DNA of 64,000 nucleotides from Amedibacillus dolichus DSM 3991 (GTDB lineage: Bacteria; Bacillota_I; Bacilli_A; Erysipelotrichales; Erysipelotrichaceae): positions 1 through 64,000 of the forward strand of contig NZ_DS483478.1 of NCBI RefSeq assembly GCF_000154285.1, in the 5' to 3' direction. The notes under the pieces were generated by a model, which was not told the origin of the DNA, searched no databases, and worked only from the letters and a program-made list of their open reading frames with translations. Below are positions 26,634 to 34,923 of the stretch, in pieces. The position numbers were made by a program, and so were the translations under genes. The stretch's first letter is position 1, and every line of letters starts with the position of its first letter.

Positions 26634-26757
26634 CTTCGCAAAGAATGGTTCCTATGCTTTTTTAATAGCTGCCCCTATCTGTAAATATATGATTTTTGAT
26701 AATCCAACCAACTTAGTGCTTGTTTTTTGTTTCCTACTTATGTTATAAATAATAAGA

Positions 26758-26857
26758 ACTGGTTTTACTAACCTCCCAGTATAATAATAGGTCATGACAA
26801 ATTACACTAGCAACACCTTTTCGTCATACTTATTGGGATAAGTATGATTTTTTTATG
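26758..26857 (+). promoter_or_regulatory. Probable preQ1-I riboswitch with downstream terminator
   Basis: 26758-26791: stem ACTGG (26758-26762) / CCAGT (26776-26780), a 13-base loop ending CTAACCTC, and an A-rich tail ATAATAATAGG. The tail AGG(T) can pair with ACCT in the loop, giving the H-type pseudoknot of preQ1-I aptamers; the layout follows the known short aptamers closely. A terminator (CATACTTA/TAAGTATG plus seven T) sits at 26827-26857, just before the RBS. It controls the hydrolase/ECF pair below. Confidence 0.7.
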
Positions 26858-26870
26858 GAGGAATAGCACT

Positions 26871-27869
26871 ATGAACAATACAACCAAAAGAAAGGTCATC
26901 ATTGACTGTGATCCCGGTATTGATGACAGCTTAGCCATCATGCTTGCACTTTCTTGCGAAGAAATCGAAGTCATCGGTATCACTATCGTCTGTGGCAATG
27001 CTCCGGTGGAAATGGGATTTGAAAATGCAAAAAAAGTATTAAAGCACATGAATCGCTTGGATATCCCCATTTATATCGGTGCCGATAAGCCCTTAAGCAA
27101 AACGTATATAAATGCCTTAGATACACACGGCGCTGATGGATTGGGAGAAAGCTTTTTGGATAATGTTGAGGGGTATCGTCAAGATGATGATGCTATTACC
27201 TTTTTATCCAAAGCATTACAAAAGGATATATGCTCAATCATTGCGATTGGACCATTAACCAATTTGGCCTTGCTTATCAAAACAAACGAGGAAGCTTTTA
27301 ACCATATCGATCAGCTTGTTTCCATGGGAGGCAATTACCGTTCGCATGGCAACTGTTCTCCGGTTGCGGAATACAATTATTGGGAAGATCCCGATGCGGC
27401 GGCAATCGTTTATGAACAGATGCGAAAAATACATAAGCAGATTCACATGGTCGGCTTAGATGTAACACGAAAGATCGTCCTTACTCCTAATTTATTGGCT
27501 TATCTGGAAAGACTGGATTCTGTGCATGGTTCGTTTATCCGCAAAATCACGGATTTCTATTTCACATTTCATTGGGAATGGGAACATATCATCGGCTGTG
27601 TTATCAACGATCCCCTTGCTGTTGCTTATTTTCTTAAACCGGAATTATGCTCGGGTATAACAGCCTCCTTGGAGATTGCCACTGACGGTATCGCCAGAGG
27701 CCAAAGCATTGTCGATGCATACGATTTTTATAAGAAAGAAGCCAATGCCGTTGTTCTTAATCAGGTCGATGTTGAAGGATTTTTTACCCTCTTTTATTCT
27801 AAGCTTTTAAACAAAGCACCACAGGAATTGGATTTGTTGAAGCATCTCATAAGCGAGGAAACAGTATGA
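26871..27869 (+). CDS. queK: Nucleoside hydrolase (IUNH family), probable queuosine hydrolase QueK
   Basis: 332 residues. The calcium-binding N-terminus is IIDCDPGIDDSLAI; VSMGGNY, EYNYWEDPDAA and NDPLAVAYFL are the other family motifs. IUNH enzymes cleave the N-glycosidic bond of ribonucleosides. The preQ1-I-like leader and the ECF S component overlapping its stop (ATGA) match the queuosine-salvage pair QueK-QrtT described in Clostridioides difficile, where QueK frees queuine from queuosine. The substrate is inferred from context; a general inosine/uridine hydrolase is the alternative. ATG 26871 has GGAGGAA 9 nt upstream. Confidence 0.8.
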   Translation: MNNTTKRKVIIDCDPGIDDSLAIMLALSCEEIEVIGITIVCGNAPVEMGFENAKKVLKHMNRLDIPIYIGADKPLSKTYINALDTHGADGLGESFLDNVEGYRQDDDAITFLSKALQKDICSIIAIGPLTNLALLIKTNEEAFNHIDQLVSMGGNYRSHGNCSPVAEYNYWEDPDAAAIVYEQMRKIHKQIHMVGLDVTRKIVLTPNLLAYLERLDSVHGSFIRKITDFYFTFHWEWEHIIGCVINDPLAVAYFLKPELCSGITASLEIATDGIARGQSIVDAYDFYKKEANAVVLNQVDVEGFFTLFYSKLLNKAPQELDLLKHLISEETV

Positions 27870-28417
27870 AAAAAGGAATCAGTACCCAACAGCTTGCTTT
27901 TTTAGCATTTGCAGCTGTCATAAATATTATCGGCGGATATATTGCATTGTTTTTGCATCTTCCCATTTATTTGGACAGCATCGGAACAATTCTGATTTCC
28001 GCTGTTCTCGGTCCTATATATGGCATGGTTCCAAGTCTTTTAAGCAATTTGGTTTTAGGAATGATGGGTGATGTCTATGCCTTTTATTATCTTCCTGTCG
28101 GTATGCTGCTTGGAGCATTGAATGGGTGGCTGTGGAATAAGCCTACATTAAAAAAAGGCGGCAGATTACTTTTGGCTTTGATCATCACCCTGCCAACCTC
28201 CTTACTAAGTGCCTGCATTACTGCCAAGCTATTCGGCGGCATTACCTCATCAGGATCAACCGTACTTGTGCAGCTGCTCGCAAAAACACCACTTGGATTA
28301 ACGATGAGCTGTTTTCTTGTGCAATTGCTCACCGATTGTATCGACCGTTTTCTAAGCATTGCTTTGGTTCAAACAATCCTCAAAAAACTGCCACAGAAAA
28401 TGCACAAGCTCTTTTAG
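27866..28417 (+). CDS. ECF transporter S component, probable queuosine/queuine uptake (QrtT-like)
   Basis: 183 residues with about five or six hydrophobic spans (e.g. AFLAFAAVINIIGGYIALFLHL; YLDSIGTILISAVLGPIYGMVPSLLSNLV), the size and density of ECF substrate-binding subunits. The ATG overlaps the hydrolase stop by 4 bases. No ATPase or T subunit is near, so it presumably uses shared EcfAAT. Substrate inferred from the preQ1-I-like leader and the coupled hydrolase. Confidence 0.75.
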   Translation: MKKGISTQQLAFLAFAAVINIIGGYIALFLHLPIYLDSIGTILISAVLGPIYGMVPSLLSNLVLGMMGDVYAFYYLPVGMLLGALNGWLWNKPTLKKGGRLLLALIITLPTSLLSACITAKLFGGITSSGSTVLVQLLAKTPLGLTMSCFLVQLLTDCIDRFLSIALVQTILKKLPQKMHKLF

Positions 28418-28490
28418 TATTGCCCATTTGAATCTATTCTTTGTTCTTACATCGAAGCTTCTTCTTGAAGCTATTGTTCATAACCCCTTT

Positions 28491-28518
28491 GACAGCTTAC
28501 TTTAGGCTGTCTTTTTTA
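28491..28518 (+). terminator. Terminator after the ECF gene
   Basis: GACAGC-TTACTTTAG-GCTGTC followed by six T. It overlaps the 3' end of the convergent hydrolase gene. Confidence 0.85.
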
Positions 28519-29172
28519 TATGCAAATCGTATCGCTTCGCTCCTTGGATCTTACCTCTTCATAGAAATCTTTTATTTCCTTACCTAATTCAATAGGAGCA
28601 TCTACATTTACTTCATGCCCAACATCGGCAATTATGACAAGCTTGGCATGAGGGATTCGTGCTTGCAGCTGAATGGCGGCTTTCTTATTCGCTCGATCCT
28701 TTTCACCACATACAATGAGTATCGGACAAGTAAGCATGGCAAGAGAATCACAAAAATCAAGATCAATCATTGATTTGCATAGCTGAATAAAATCCTTTTT
28801 CTGAAATCCCATGCTCGTAAATGCAGCTCTCGGCATGAAATGAAAGAGTATATTTTGCAGTTTCAACAAGCCCTTTGGCATAGTATATTGTGTCGCAATC
28901 AGCACAAGAGAATGCACCTCATCTTTATGTTCGATAGCATATTGCATTGCTAAAATACCACCTAAGGATATTCCACATAAGTCCATCGGTTTGGGAAGCT
29001 TTGCACATTGTCTTTCCAATTCTTGATACAAAGATAAGTAACATGTCTGCTTATTCATAAGCCATGTGGATAGATCAGGACATAAAGCATCTGTATGATT
29101 ATCAATGTTATCCAACACTTGCTTCCATACGGAAGAATCCTGCCCCAAGCCATGAAGGAACATAGCTTTCAT
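28516..29172 (-). CDS. Alpha/beta hydrolase
   Basis: 218 residues. LHGLGQDSSVW (oxyanion region), nucleophile elbow GISLGG, acid Asp in VCGEKDRANKK and the His in VGHEVNVDAP complete the triad. No signal peptide, so cytosolic esterase/lipase-like; substrate unknown. AAGGAAGTGATGAA precedes the ATG. Stand-alone, divergent from the MerR operon. Confidence 0.87.
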   Translation of the reverse strand: MKAMFLHGLGQDSSVWKQVLDNIDNHTDALCPDLSTWLMNKQTCYLSLYQELERQCAKLPKPMDLCGISLGGILAMQYAIEHKDEVHSLVLIATQYTMPKGLLKLQNILFHFMPRAAFTSMGFQKKDFIQLCKSMIDLDFCDSLAMLTCPILIVCGEKDRANKKAAIQLQARIPHAKLVIIADVGHEVNVDAPIELGKEIKDFYEEVRSKERSDTICI

Positions 29173-29367
29173 TTCATCACTTCCTTTATTTCTGATAGCA
29201 AGTATTATCGCATTCTCTCCTTACACATTGCAAGCATCTCATGTATCGACATACTATAAAAAAATGTTTTATTTTTTAAAACACTTATACGCTTGTTGAT
29301 GATATAAAACAAAGATTAAGTATTGTTATCCAATAAGACTTTCTTTTGAAGATTTGAAAAATAACGC

Positions 29368-29398
29368 TTGCTTATGACGTTACGTCATGAATTATAAT
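29368..29398 (+). promoter_or_regulatory. MerR-type promoter with 19-bp spacer and palindrome
   Basis: -35 TTGCTT (29368-29373) and -10 TATAAT (29393-29398) are 19 bases apart, and the spacer holds the perfect palindrome ATGACGT-T-ACGTCAT. Over-long spacers with a dyad are the hallmark of MerR-controlled promoters; the MerR gene begins 20 bases downstream. Confidence 0.85.
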
Positions 29399-29418
29399 AG
29401 AAGCAGGAGGAATTGCTT

Positions 29419-30231
29419 ATGAATAAGAAAAAATCCATACCGCAAGGATTCATGACCATCGGAGAGCTTGCTAAAAAAATGGGAACAACCGTACGTACAC
29501 TTCAATATTACGATAAAGAAGGCTTGCTTACACCAACCGGTGAAAGTGAGGGAGGACGTAGACTCTATACACATAAGGATATGATACAGCTTCATCAAAT
29601 ACAATCTTTAAAATCTTTGGGCTTTTCACTCAAAGATATAAAAAATAAACTGATTCCATTGGATACACCAAAAGATGTGGTCGCTGTGCTAAACGAACAA
29701 TCCCTTGCGATTCAACAGAAGCTTCAACAATTACAGGAAGCCTTCACTGCCATTGAAGCTTTAAAACAGGAGGCAATCCAAATGCAGCAGGTGGATTTTA
29801 AAAAATATGCCGACATTATCGTTAATCTTCAAATGAACAATGAATATTATTGGTTAATCAAGCATTTCGATGATACAACCTTAGATCACATTCGCAACCG
29901 CTTTGACAAAGAAAGCGGAATGGACTTTATGCAGCGCTTTAATGAAATAAGCGATAAGGTCATAAAGCTAAAAGAAGCGCATGTTGCACCTGAGGATACA
30001 CAAGCACAAGCATTGGCTCAGGAGTTTTGGGCTATGGTAATGGAATTTACTAATGGGGATATGAGCATGCTTTCCACATTGGTTAAATTTGATGATCTCA
30101 GTGATGATAACAATGCGTGGTTAGAAAAGCAAAAAACAGTAAATGCATATTTACAGCCGGCATTAGAGCTATACTTTCAAAAATCCGGCATGCATGCTTT
30201 TGAGGAGGAATCCCAATGTCCTACGCAATAG
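29419..30231 (+). CDS. MerR-family transcriptional regulator
   Basis: 270 residues. Winged HTH near residues 12-80 (TIGELAKKMGTTVRTLQYYDKEGLLTP, GGRRLYTHKDM), a long coiled coil (~80-125, Gln-rich) and a ~140-residue C-terminal helical domain that could be a TipAS-like effector-binding domain. It controls the ABC exporter genes that follow; its 3' end overlaps the ATPase start by 16 bases. ATG 29419 has AGGAGG 8-9 nt upstream; a TTG two codons earlier is less likely. The inducer is unknown, perhaps a drug or peptide. Confidence 0.9.
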   Translation: MNKKKSIPQGFMTIGELAKKMGTTVRTLQYYDKEGLLTPTGESEGGRRLYTHKDMIQLHQIQSLKSLGFSLKDIKNKLIPLDTPKDVVAVLNEQSLAIQQKLQQLQEAFTAIEALKQEAIQMQQVDFKKYADIIVNLQMNNEYYWLIKHFDDTTLDHIRNRFDKESGMDFMQRFNEISDKVIKLKEAHVAPEDTQAQALAQEFWAMVMEFTNGDMSMLSTLVKFDDLSDDNNAWLEKQKTVNAYLQPALELYFQKSGMHAFEEESQCPTQ

Positions 30232-31031
30232 AAATCATTGATGTAAAGAAAAACTATGGAAAGCATGCGGTATTAAAGGGAATCAGTCTGCATGTTGCAC
30301 ATGGGGAAATCTTTGGTATCTTAGGTGTCAATGGTGCCGGTAAAACAACGCTGCTTGAATGTATCGAGGGCTTTCGCAGCTATTCTTCCGGTACGATTAA
30401 AATCTCAGGAACGATCGGTGTTCAATTACAAGCTTCCTCTCTGCCCCCTTATATAAAAGTAGGCGAAGCTATTTCATTATTCGCAAAAGCAAAGCACGTG
30501 AAAATCGATCCTTTCCTGTTAAATGACTTAGGAATACATGATTTACAAAAAAAGCTATATTCAAAATTATCTGCCGGACAAAAAAGACGTTTGCACTTGG
30601 CACTTGCTTTGCTCGATAAACCGGATATTTTATTTCTTGATGAACCGACAACCGAGCTTGATGTGGAAGGAAGAATAGCGCTGCATAATGAAATTCAAAG
30701 ATTAAATAAGCAAGGAACAACCGTTATTCTTTCCAGTCATGATATGGCGGAGGTAGAAGCACTTTGCAATCGTATCGCTATCTTAAATAACGGAATCATC
30801 AGCTTTTTAGGTACTACCGATGAGCTGGCATCAAAGGTAGGAAAAAGCTATACAATAAAAATCATAAGCAAATTAGGCGAAGAAGAATATTCTGCTGTTT
30901 CGGTTGCGGATAGCTTATTACGTATTTTAGAGGAATATAAACAAAAACATATTCCTATTTATGATATCAAGGTGCATCGCGGCACATTGGAACAGCATTT
31001 TATCAATCTTTCAAAGGAGGCAGGAAAATGA
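30216..31031 (+). CDS. ABC transporter ATP-binding protein of the MerR operon
   Basis: 271 residues: Walker A GVNGAGKTT, C-loop LSAGQKRR, Walker B ILFLDEPTTELD, H-loop SSHDM, then a ~70-residue C-terminal domain. This is the ABC-2 exporter ATPase pattern. It overlaps the next gene's start (ATGA) and the merR end, so the three form one translationally coupled operon. Confidence 0.93.
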   Translation: MSYAIEIIDVKKNYGKHAVLKGISLHVAHGEIFGILGVNGAGKTTLLECIEGFRSYSSGTIKISGTIGVQLQASSLPPYIKVGEAISLFAKAKHVKIDPFLLNDLGIHDLQKKLYSKLSAGQKRRLHLALALLDKPDILFLDEPTTELDVEGRIALHNEIQRLNKQGTTVILSSHDMAEVEALCNRIAILNNGIISFLGTTDELASKVGKSYTIKIISKLGEEEYSAVSVADSLLRILEEYKQKHIPIYDIKVHRGTLEQHFINLSKEAGK

Positions 31032-31744
31032 AAACGATCCTCTATGGGGTAAGCGTACAATTTAAAATGGATCTTCGCAGCAACACACTGCTTGTAACCT
31101 GCTATGCCGTGCCCCTTCTCTTTTTTCTAATCATGGGTGGAATTTTTACCTCTTTAATGCCGGAAGCTAAACAAACATTAATACCGGCTATGAGCATCAT
31201 GGGAATTTCTATGGGAGCTTTCATAGGTGTACCGCCTTCCATGGTGGAAATCTATGCGACGGATATAAAAAAGATGTATATGGCAAATAAAATCCCCTTA
31301 TCCTTTGGTATTATTACTTTGGGAATCAGTGCCTTTATTCACTTGATGATCACAAGCATACTTATTTTTATATTTGCTCCGATTATGTTTCATGCGGCTA
31401 TTCCTTCCAATATCCCTCATTATTTCATAACCCTTGCTTTGTTTATTATCGTATCACTTACTGTTGCATGTGTACTTGGTTTGGGAGTTAAAAGCCAAGC
31501 AAAGCTAACCATGTATAGTCAAGCTCTTTTCTTACCGTCTATTATGTTATCCGGTATCATGTTTTCCACAAAACTACTTCCAAACACACTTGAAACCATC
31601 GGTTTTCTCTTTCCTGCAACATGGGGCTATCGTTTACTTACCCAAAGCAATCCATCAATTTCTTCTTATTTTCCTTTATGCATCTTTTTCTTTGTGGCAA
31701 TTTTTATAAGCATTGGATTATTGAAAAAAATAAAATCCGAATAG
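31028..31744 (+). CDS. ABC-2 type permease of the MerR operon
   Basis: 238 residues, about six spans (LLVTCYAVPLLFFLIMGGIF; FGIITLGISAFIHLMITSILIFIF; FITLALFIIVSLTVACVLGLG; SIMLSGIMFSTKLLP; LCIFFFVAIFISIGLL). Membrane half of an exporter with the preceding ATPase. Substrate unknown; a MerR-driven efflux system suggests drug or antimicrobial resistance. Confidence 0.88.
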   Translation: MKTILYGVSVQFKMDLRSNTLLVTCYAVPLLFFLIMGGIFTSLMPEAKQTLIPAMSIMGISMGAFIGVPPSMVEIYATDIKKMYMANKIPLSFGIITLGISAFIHLMITSILIFIFAPIMFHAAIPSNIPHYFITLALFIIVSLTVACVLGLGVKSQAKLTMYSQALFLPSIMLSGIMFSTKLLPNTLETIGFLFPATWGYRLLTQSNPSISSYFPLCIFFFVAIFISIGLLKKIKSE

Positions 31745-31933
31745 CTTAAATAATAAAAGCTTATTTTCATCAACTACGACTCGTATAAATACTTCTGTTT
31801 ATACGGGGTTATTTGTATAGCGAACACCTAACGTCAATTACAAGCTGTTTCAAAACAATTCTTTTTTCTTCTTAAGCTTTTCGTAATGTTTCGACATATT
31901 TTTTCGGTTATAATAATAGCACGAGGTAATAAC

Positions 31934-32605
31934 ATGAAAAAATCTACTCAATTATGCTCTATGCTGCTTGCTGTTGTGGCAATAGTTCTCTTTCTACTTT
32001 TAGGATATCTGCTTATGCGACATGATATTTTCCTTCCCAAATCTACCATTCTATACCTGTTGCTGATTATTTTATTATGCAGTTATATTGCGCTTAGGCT
32101 TATTCATCAAACAAGCTATATATGGCATATTCTTTTTTTCCTTTATGCTGCCGGACTTTGTTACCTGCTTTTCTTTTCAAAAGAATTTGCAAGAGATCGC
32201 ATAGACTATTTTGCTGTGGAAAGCTATTGGACAACTTTGGAAGATCAGTGGAGCTATGCAGTGAATTTAAAACCCTTTGCGACTATCGAAAGCTTGCTCG
32301 GTGTTTGGAATTCACCATGGTATGGCGACTACTCCTTTACGAATTTAATCGGTAATTTAGTAGCCTTTCTGCCATTTGCATGCTTTGTTCGTATGTTTTA
32401 TCCGAATCTAAAAGCACGATCCTTTTTCGGATATATGAGCTTGCTTATTATTGCTGTTGAATGCTTACAGCTTTTAAGCTTTACCGGATCTATGGATATT
32501 GATGATTATCTTTTAAACATCAGCGGTGCAATGCTTGGATTTGCTGTATGCTCTATCCCGTTTATAAAAAACCTGCTTATGAAATTAAAGCATTTAGACA
32601 AATGA
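31934..32605 (+). CDS. VanZ-like membrane protein
   Basis: 223 residues with about six spans. The VanZ-family signature is present: FTNLIGNLVAFLPFACFVRM, then VECLQLLSFTGSMDIDDYLLNISGAMLGF. Family members influence teicoplanin resistance or cell-envelope traits but the biochemical role is unknown. ATG 31934 has GAGGT 8 nt upstream. Between it and the ABC permease lies a short inverted repeat (CGTATAAA/TTTATACG, 31782-31805) without a T tail. Confidence 0.85.
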   Translation: MKKSTQLCSMLLAVVAIVLFLLLGYLLMRHDIFLPKSTILYLLLIILLCSYIALRLIHQTSYIWHILFFLYAAGLCYLLFFSKEFARDRIDYFAVESYWTTLEDQWSYAVNLKPFATIESLLGVWNSPWYGDYSFTNLIGNLVAFLPFACFVRMFYPNLKARSFFGYMSLLIIAVECLQLLSFTGSMDIDDYLLNISGAMLGFAVCSIPFIKNLLMKLKHLDK

Positions 32606-32690
32606 AAAAGCTTTATTCTTCGCTTGATTTTATGACGGAGCTTTTCTTCAACACCTAGCATCAGCCATATCGAACGATCGTATATCCCTC

Positions 32691-32832
32691 GTTTTTTATG
32701 TGTTTTTTAAGTTCTTACTTTATATAAAGCTTAGCATACCCTTCCAGCATTCTCCATTCGATATATCCTATATTTTTCCTCCTTTTGTTTTAGAGCTACT
32801 CTTTGGTATCTCATAAGGTAATACGACTACAA
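32691..32832. repeat. 140-bp dispersed repeat, copy B, with Rpn remnant
   Basis: Same orientation and about 90% identical by eye to 2119-2259. Just below it, 32655-32690 keeps two short pieces of the Rpn pseudogene (GCATCAGCCATATCGA and ACGATCGTAT) that are about 350 bases apart in the other copy, so most of the gene was deleted here. A minus-strand frame ending at 32715 reads LPYEIPKSSSKTKGGKNIGYIEW... without the stop present in copy A. Together these fill most of the gene-free stretch 32606-32967; a TATAAT at 32887-32892 may serve the next gene. Confidence 0.8.
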
Positions 32833-32967
32833 ACCATAAAAAATGAAAATCTATAAAAATTGTTTTAACACAAAAGTGGTGTAATTATAATGTTAATATG
32901 TATTGCTTGAGGCAACGAGCATATTTATATAAACTATTATCATCAAATATTACAAGGAGGAATAGAA

Positions 32968-33381
32968 ATGTTTTGCGAGAATTTAAAAACCATGCGAAAA
33001 GCAAAAGGATATACACAGGAAGAACTTGCAATAAAGCTGAATGTCGTAAGACAAACAGTAAGCAAATGGGAGAAAGGATTATCTGTTCCCGATGCGCATA
33101 TTCTCTCTAAAATAGCGGATATATTGGATACAAAAGTAAGTATATTGCTCGGTAGTACAATCAGTGATGAAATTGATGAAAACGCAGTTGCAGAACAACT
33201 TGCAAAAATCAGTGAACAGTTGGCAATCAAGAATCGTCGTAATAGAAAAATTTGGAAAACTATCGGCATCATTTTATTGATAATGGTACTTTTTACTATC
33301 TTATTGGTAATATTTAATATGCCGGTATCTAAAAGTATTTCGACCGAGAATAGCACTAGCTTCATAGAAAAGAATAATTGA
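32968..33381 (+). CDS. XRE-family regulator with C-terminal membrane span
   Basis: 137 residues: an N-terminal lambda-type HTH (LKTMRKAKGYTQEELAIKLNVVRQTVSKWEKGLSVPD), a short helical linker and one transmembrane span (TIGIILLIMVLFTILLVIF) near residues 95-115. AAGGAGG lies 10 nt upstream. A membrane-tethered DNA-binding protein of a kind common in Bacillota; signal and targets unknown. Single gene with its own terminator. Confidence 0.87.
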   Translation: MFCENLKTMRKAKGYTQEELAIKLNVVRQTVSKWEKGLSVPDAHILSKIADILDTKVSILLGSTISDEIDENAVAEQLAKISEQLAIKNRRNRKIWKTIGIILLIMVLFTILLVIFNMPVSKSISTENSTSFIEKNN

Positions 33382-33398
33382 GAAAATGTTTAATGTAT

Positions 33399-33434
33399 AA
33401 AAAGCGGTTAATCTTAGAGGTAATCGCTTTTTTA
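33399..33434 (+). terminator. Terminator of the first XRE gene
   Basis: AAAAGCGGTTA / TAATCGCTTTT stem (one G-U) then six T. Confidence 0.85.
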
Positions 33435-33628
33435 ATCTAAATAGTGTTTCAATATTATTATAGTTTAATTATCTTATCAAGACTTATCCATATACTTAGA
33501 GATATAATGTTATGGAGTTTAAAATAAAATATAAAATGTCTTGTAACTTATATATGAAACTAGCTATAATTATTGGGAATGTTCTATTTCAAACCATGTA
33601 AACCTATTTTGATAAAGGAAAAGGTCAA

Positions 33629-33646
33629 TGTCAAAGACTTTTGACA
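33629..33646 (+). promoter_or_regulatory. Palindromic operator over the -35 of the second XRE operon
   Basis: Perfect inverted repeat TGTCAAA-GACT-TTTGACA. Its right half contains the -35 hexamer TTGACA (33641-33646); TAAATA follows after 17 bases as a likely -10. The gene below encodes an XRE regulator, so autoregulation is likely. The rest of the gene-free stretch 33435-33690 shows nothing else. Confidence 0.65.
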
Positions 33647-33690
33647 GACAAAATAGTTATATTTAAATATAATAAAGGAGAAGATTCAAG

Positions 33691-34275
33691 GTGGATATTG
33701 GATTACAAATCAAGAAATTTAGAGAACAACAAAAAATTTCTCAAGAGGAACTAGCTCTTAAAATATTTGTTTCAAGACAAACAATTTCTAACTGGGAAAC
33801 GAATAAAAGTTGTCCAGATATTAAAAGTTTGATTACTTTATCTAATATCTTCAACGTATCTTTGGATAATTTTATAAAAGAAGATATAAAGGAGATGAGG
33901 GAGATTGTAGAAAAAGCAACAATTACAAAGTTTAATGTGATAAGTGTAGTTTTCCTAATTGAATTGATAGTTGTAGCTGTAAGTTCCTATCCTTTATTTA
34001 GTATTAAGGGAAATATAGGAATTGTTATCTGGTTATGCTTGTTCGCAATAACGCTTTATACAGCAAGTAAGATTGAAAAATTCAAAAAGAGCCATGATAT
34101 TCAAACCTATAAAGAAATTTTGGCATCTATTGACGGAAAACAATTAACGCATGATGAAACACAACAAGAAATAGGAAAAAGAAATTATCAAAAAATCATA
34201 TTTGCATTCATTGCAGGTGTAATCGCACTTATTATATGTTTTGTTGTAATTTTAATTTGTCAGCACTTAATTTAA
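33691..34275 (+). CDS. XRE-family regulator with membrane domain
   Basis: 194 residues from a GTG start (AAGGAG 10 nt upstream). N-terminal HTH (IGLQIKKFREQQKISQEELALKIFVSRQTISNWETNKSCPD), then three or four spans (VISVVFLIELIVVAVSSYPLF; IGIVIWLCLFAITLYTAS; IIFAFIAGVIALIICFVVILI). Likely senses a membrane signal and represses its own operon through the palindrome at 33629-33646. Two tiny genes follow on the same strand. Codons are more AT-rich than the housekeeping genes nearby, hinting at transfer. Confidence 0.86.
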   Translation: MDIGLQIKKFREQQKISQEELALKIFVSRQTISNWETNKSCPDIKSLITLSNIFNVSLDNFIKEDIKEMREIVEKATITKFNVISVVFLIELIVVAVSSYPLFSIKGNIGIVIWLCLFAITLYTASKIEKFKKSHDIQTYKEILASIDGKQLTHDETQQEIGKRNYQKIIFAFIAGVIALIICFVVILICQHLI

Positions 34276-34290
34276 AAGGGAGGAAAAATC

Positions 34291-34386
34291 ATGGAATTTT
34301 GGCTTATTATGATTGTCTTTATAGTTATGGGTGGAAGTTGCTCATTAGCAGGTACTTGGTGGGATAGAAAAAATAAAAAAGATTAA
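34291..34386 (+). CDS. Tiny membrane protein, 31 residues
   Basis: ATG 34291 follows GGGAGGAAAAATC, an excellent RBS, 15 bases after the XRE stop. One span (FWLIMIVFIVMGGSCSLAGTW) and a basic end (WDRKNKKD). No family recognised. The spacing suggests co-transcription with the regulator. Confidence 0.6.
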   Translation: MEFWLIMIVFIVMGGSCSLAGTWWDRKNKKD

Positions 34387-34453
34387 AAAGAAGAAAAGAA
34401 ATAATGGTAAATTCTATTTACTCTAAAATCAAATAAGGAGATGGATAAATAAA

Positions 34454-34621
34454 ATGTTCAATTTAGTCTATCAATCAGTTGTTGTAGAATGTTCTACTGG
34501 TGTAGAAGATTTAGCAAAAGCTATTGAGAAAAAATCAGAGGAAATGCTGAACAAAGGATATAAATTAGTAACAATGTCTACGATCGGAACTGATAAAGCT
34601 ATCTTAGTATTTAAGATTTAG
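34454..34621 (+). CDS. Small soluble protein, 55 residues (DUF4177-like)
   Basis: Begins MFNLVYQSVVVE, continues with a helix (VEDLAKAIEKKSEEMLNKG), then YKLVTMSTIGTDKAILVFKI. A strand-helix-strand pattern like the short DUF4177 proteins, which is a shape-based guess. AAGGAG lies about 13 nt upstream, rather far. It is the last gene of the small XRE unit, with a terminator 50 bases later. Confidence 0.55.
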   Translation: MFNLVYQSVVVECSTGVEDLAKAIEKKSEEMLNKGYKLVTMSTIGTDKAILVFKI

Positions 34622-34672
34622 GACACTGATAGATTCTAATAAAATTTAATATCTATACACATAAAGCAGTTA

Positions 34673-34694
34673 GTCTTAGGATTAACTGCTTTTT
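34673..34694 (+). terminator. Terminator of the XRE/small-protein operon
   Basis: AAAGCAGTTA / TAACTGCTTT stem then TTT. Between this and the tpiA terminator at 34864 nothing else is seen. Confidence 0.85.
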
Positions 34695-34863
34695 AAAAGG
34701 ACGTCATTTAGGGTCTATTAAGCATTCTTTTGTAGCGATATCAATACCTATTCAATCATGATAAATTCGTGGTAAAATGAGCAATTTACTAAACTTCAAA
34801 ACGCTTGAAAATATAATGTTTATGCGAATAATCGAAAATTAGATATAAAATTTATTGAAAATA

Positions 34864-34908
34864 TAAAAAGCGGCATATTGCTTATTATACAATACACCAC
34901 TTTTTAGC
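34864..34908 (-). terminator. Terminator of pgk-tpiA
   Basis: Minus strand AAAAGTGG...TATTG / CAATA...CCGCTTTTT, an interrupted stem with a T tail, 15 bases after the tpiA stop. Confidence 0.7.
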
Positions 34909-34923
34909 TTTACTTAATAATAA

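Noticed and set aside
32606-34621. Toxin-antitoxin or phage-defence island in the XRE-rich region
   Set aside because: Two HTH-membrane proteins and tiny ORFs are present, but no nuclease, toxin fold or phage gene can be seen.
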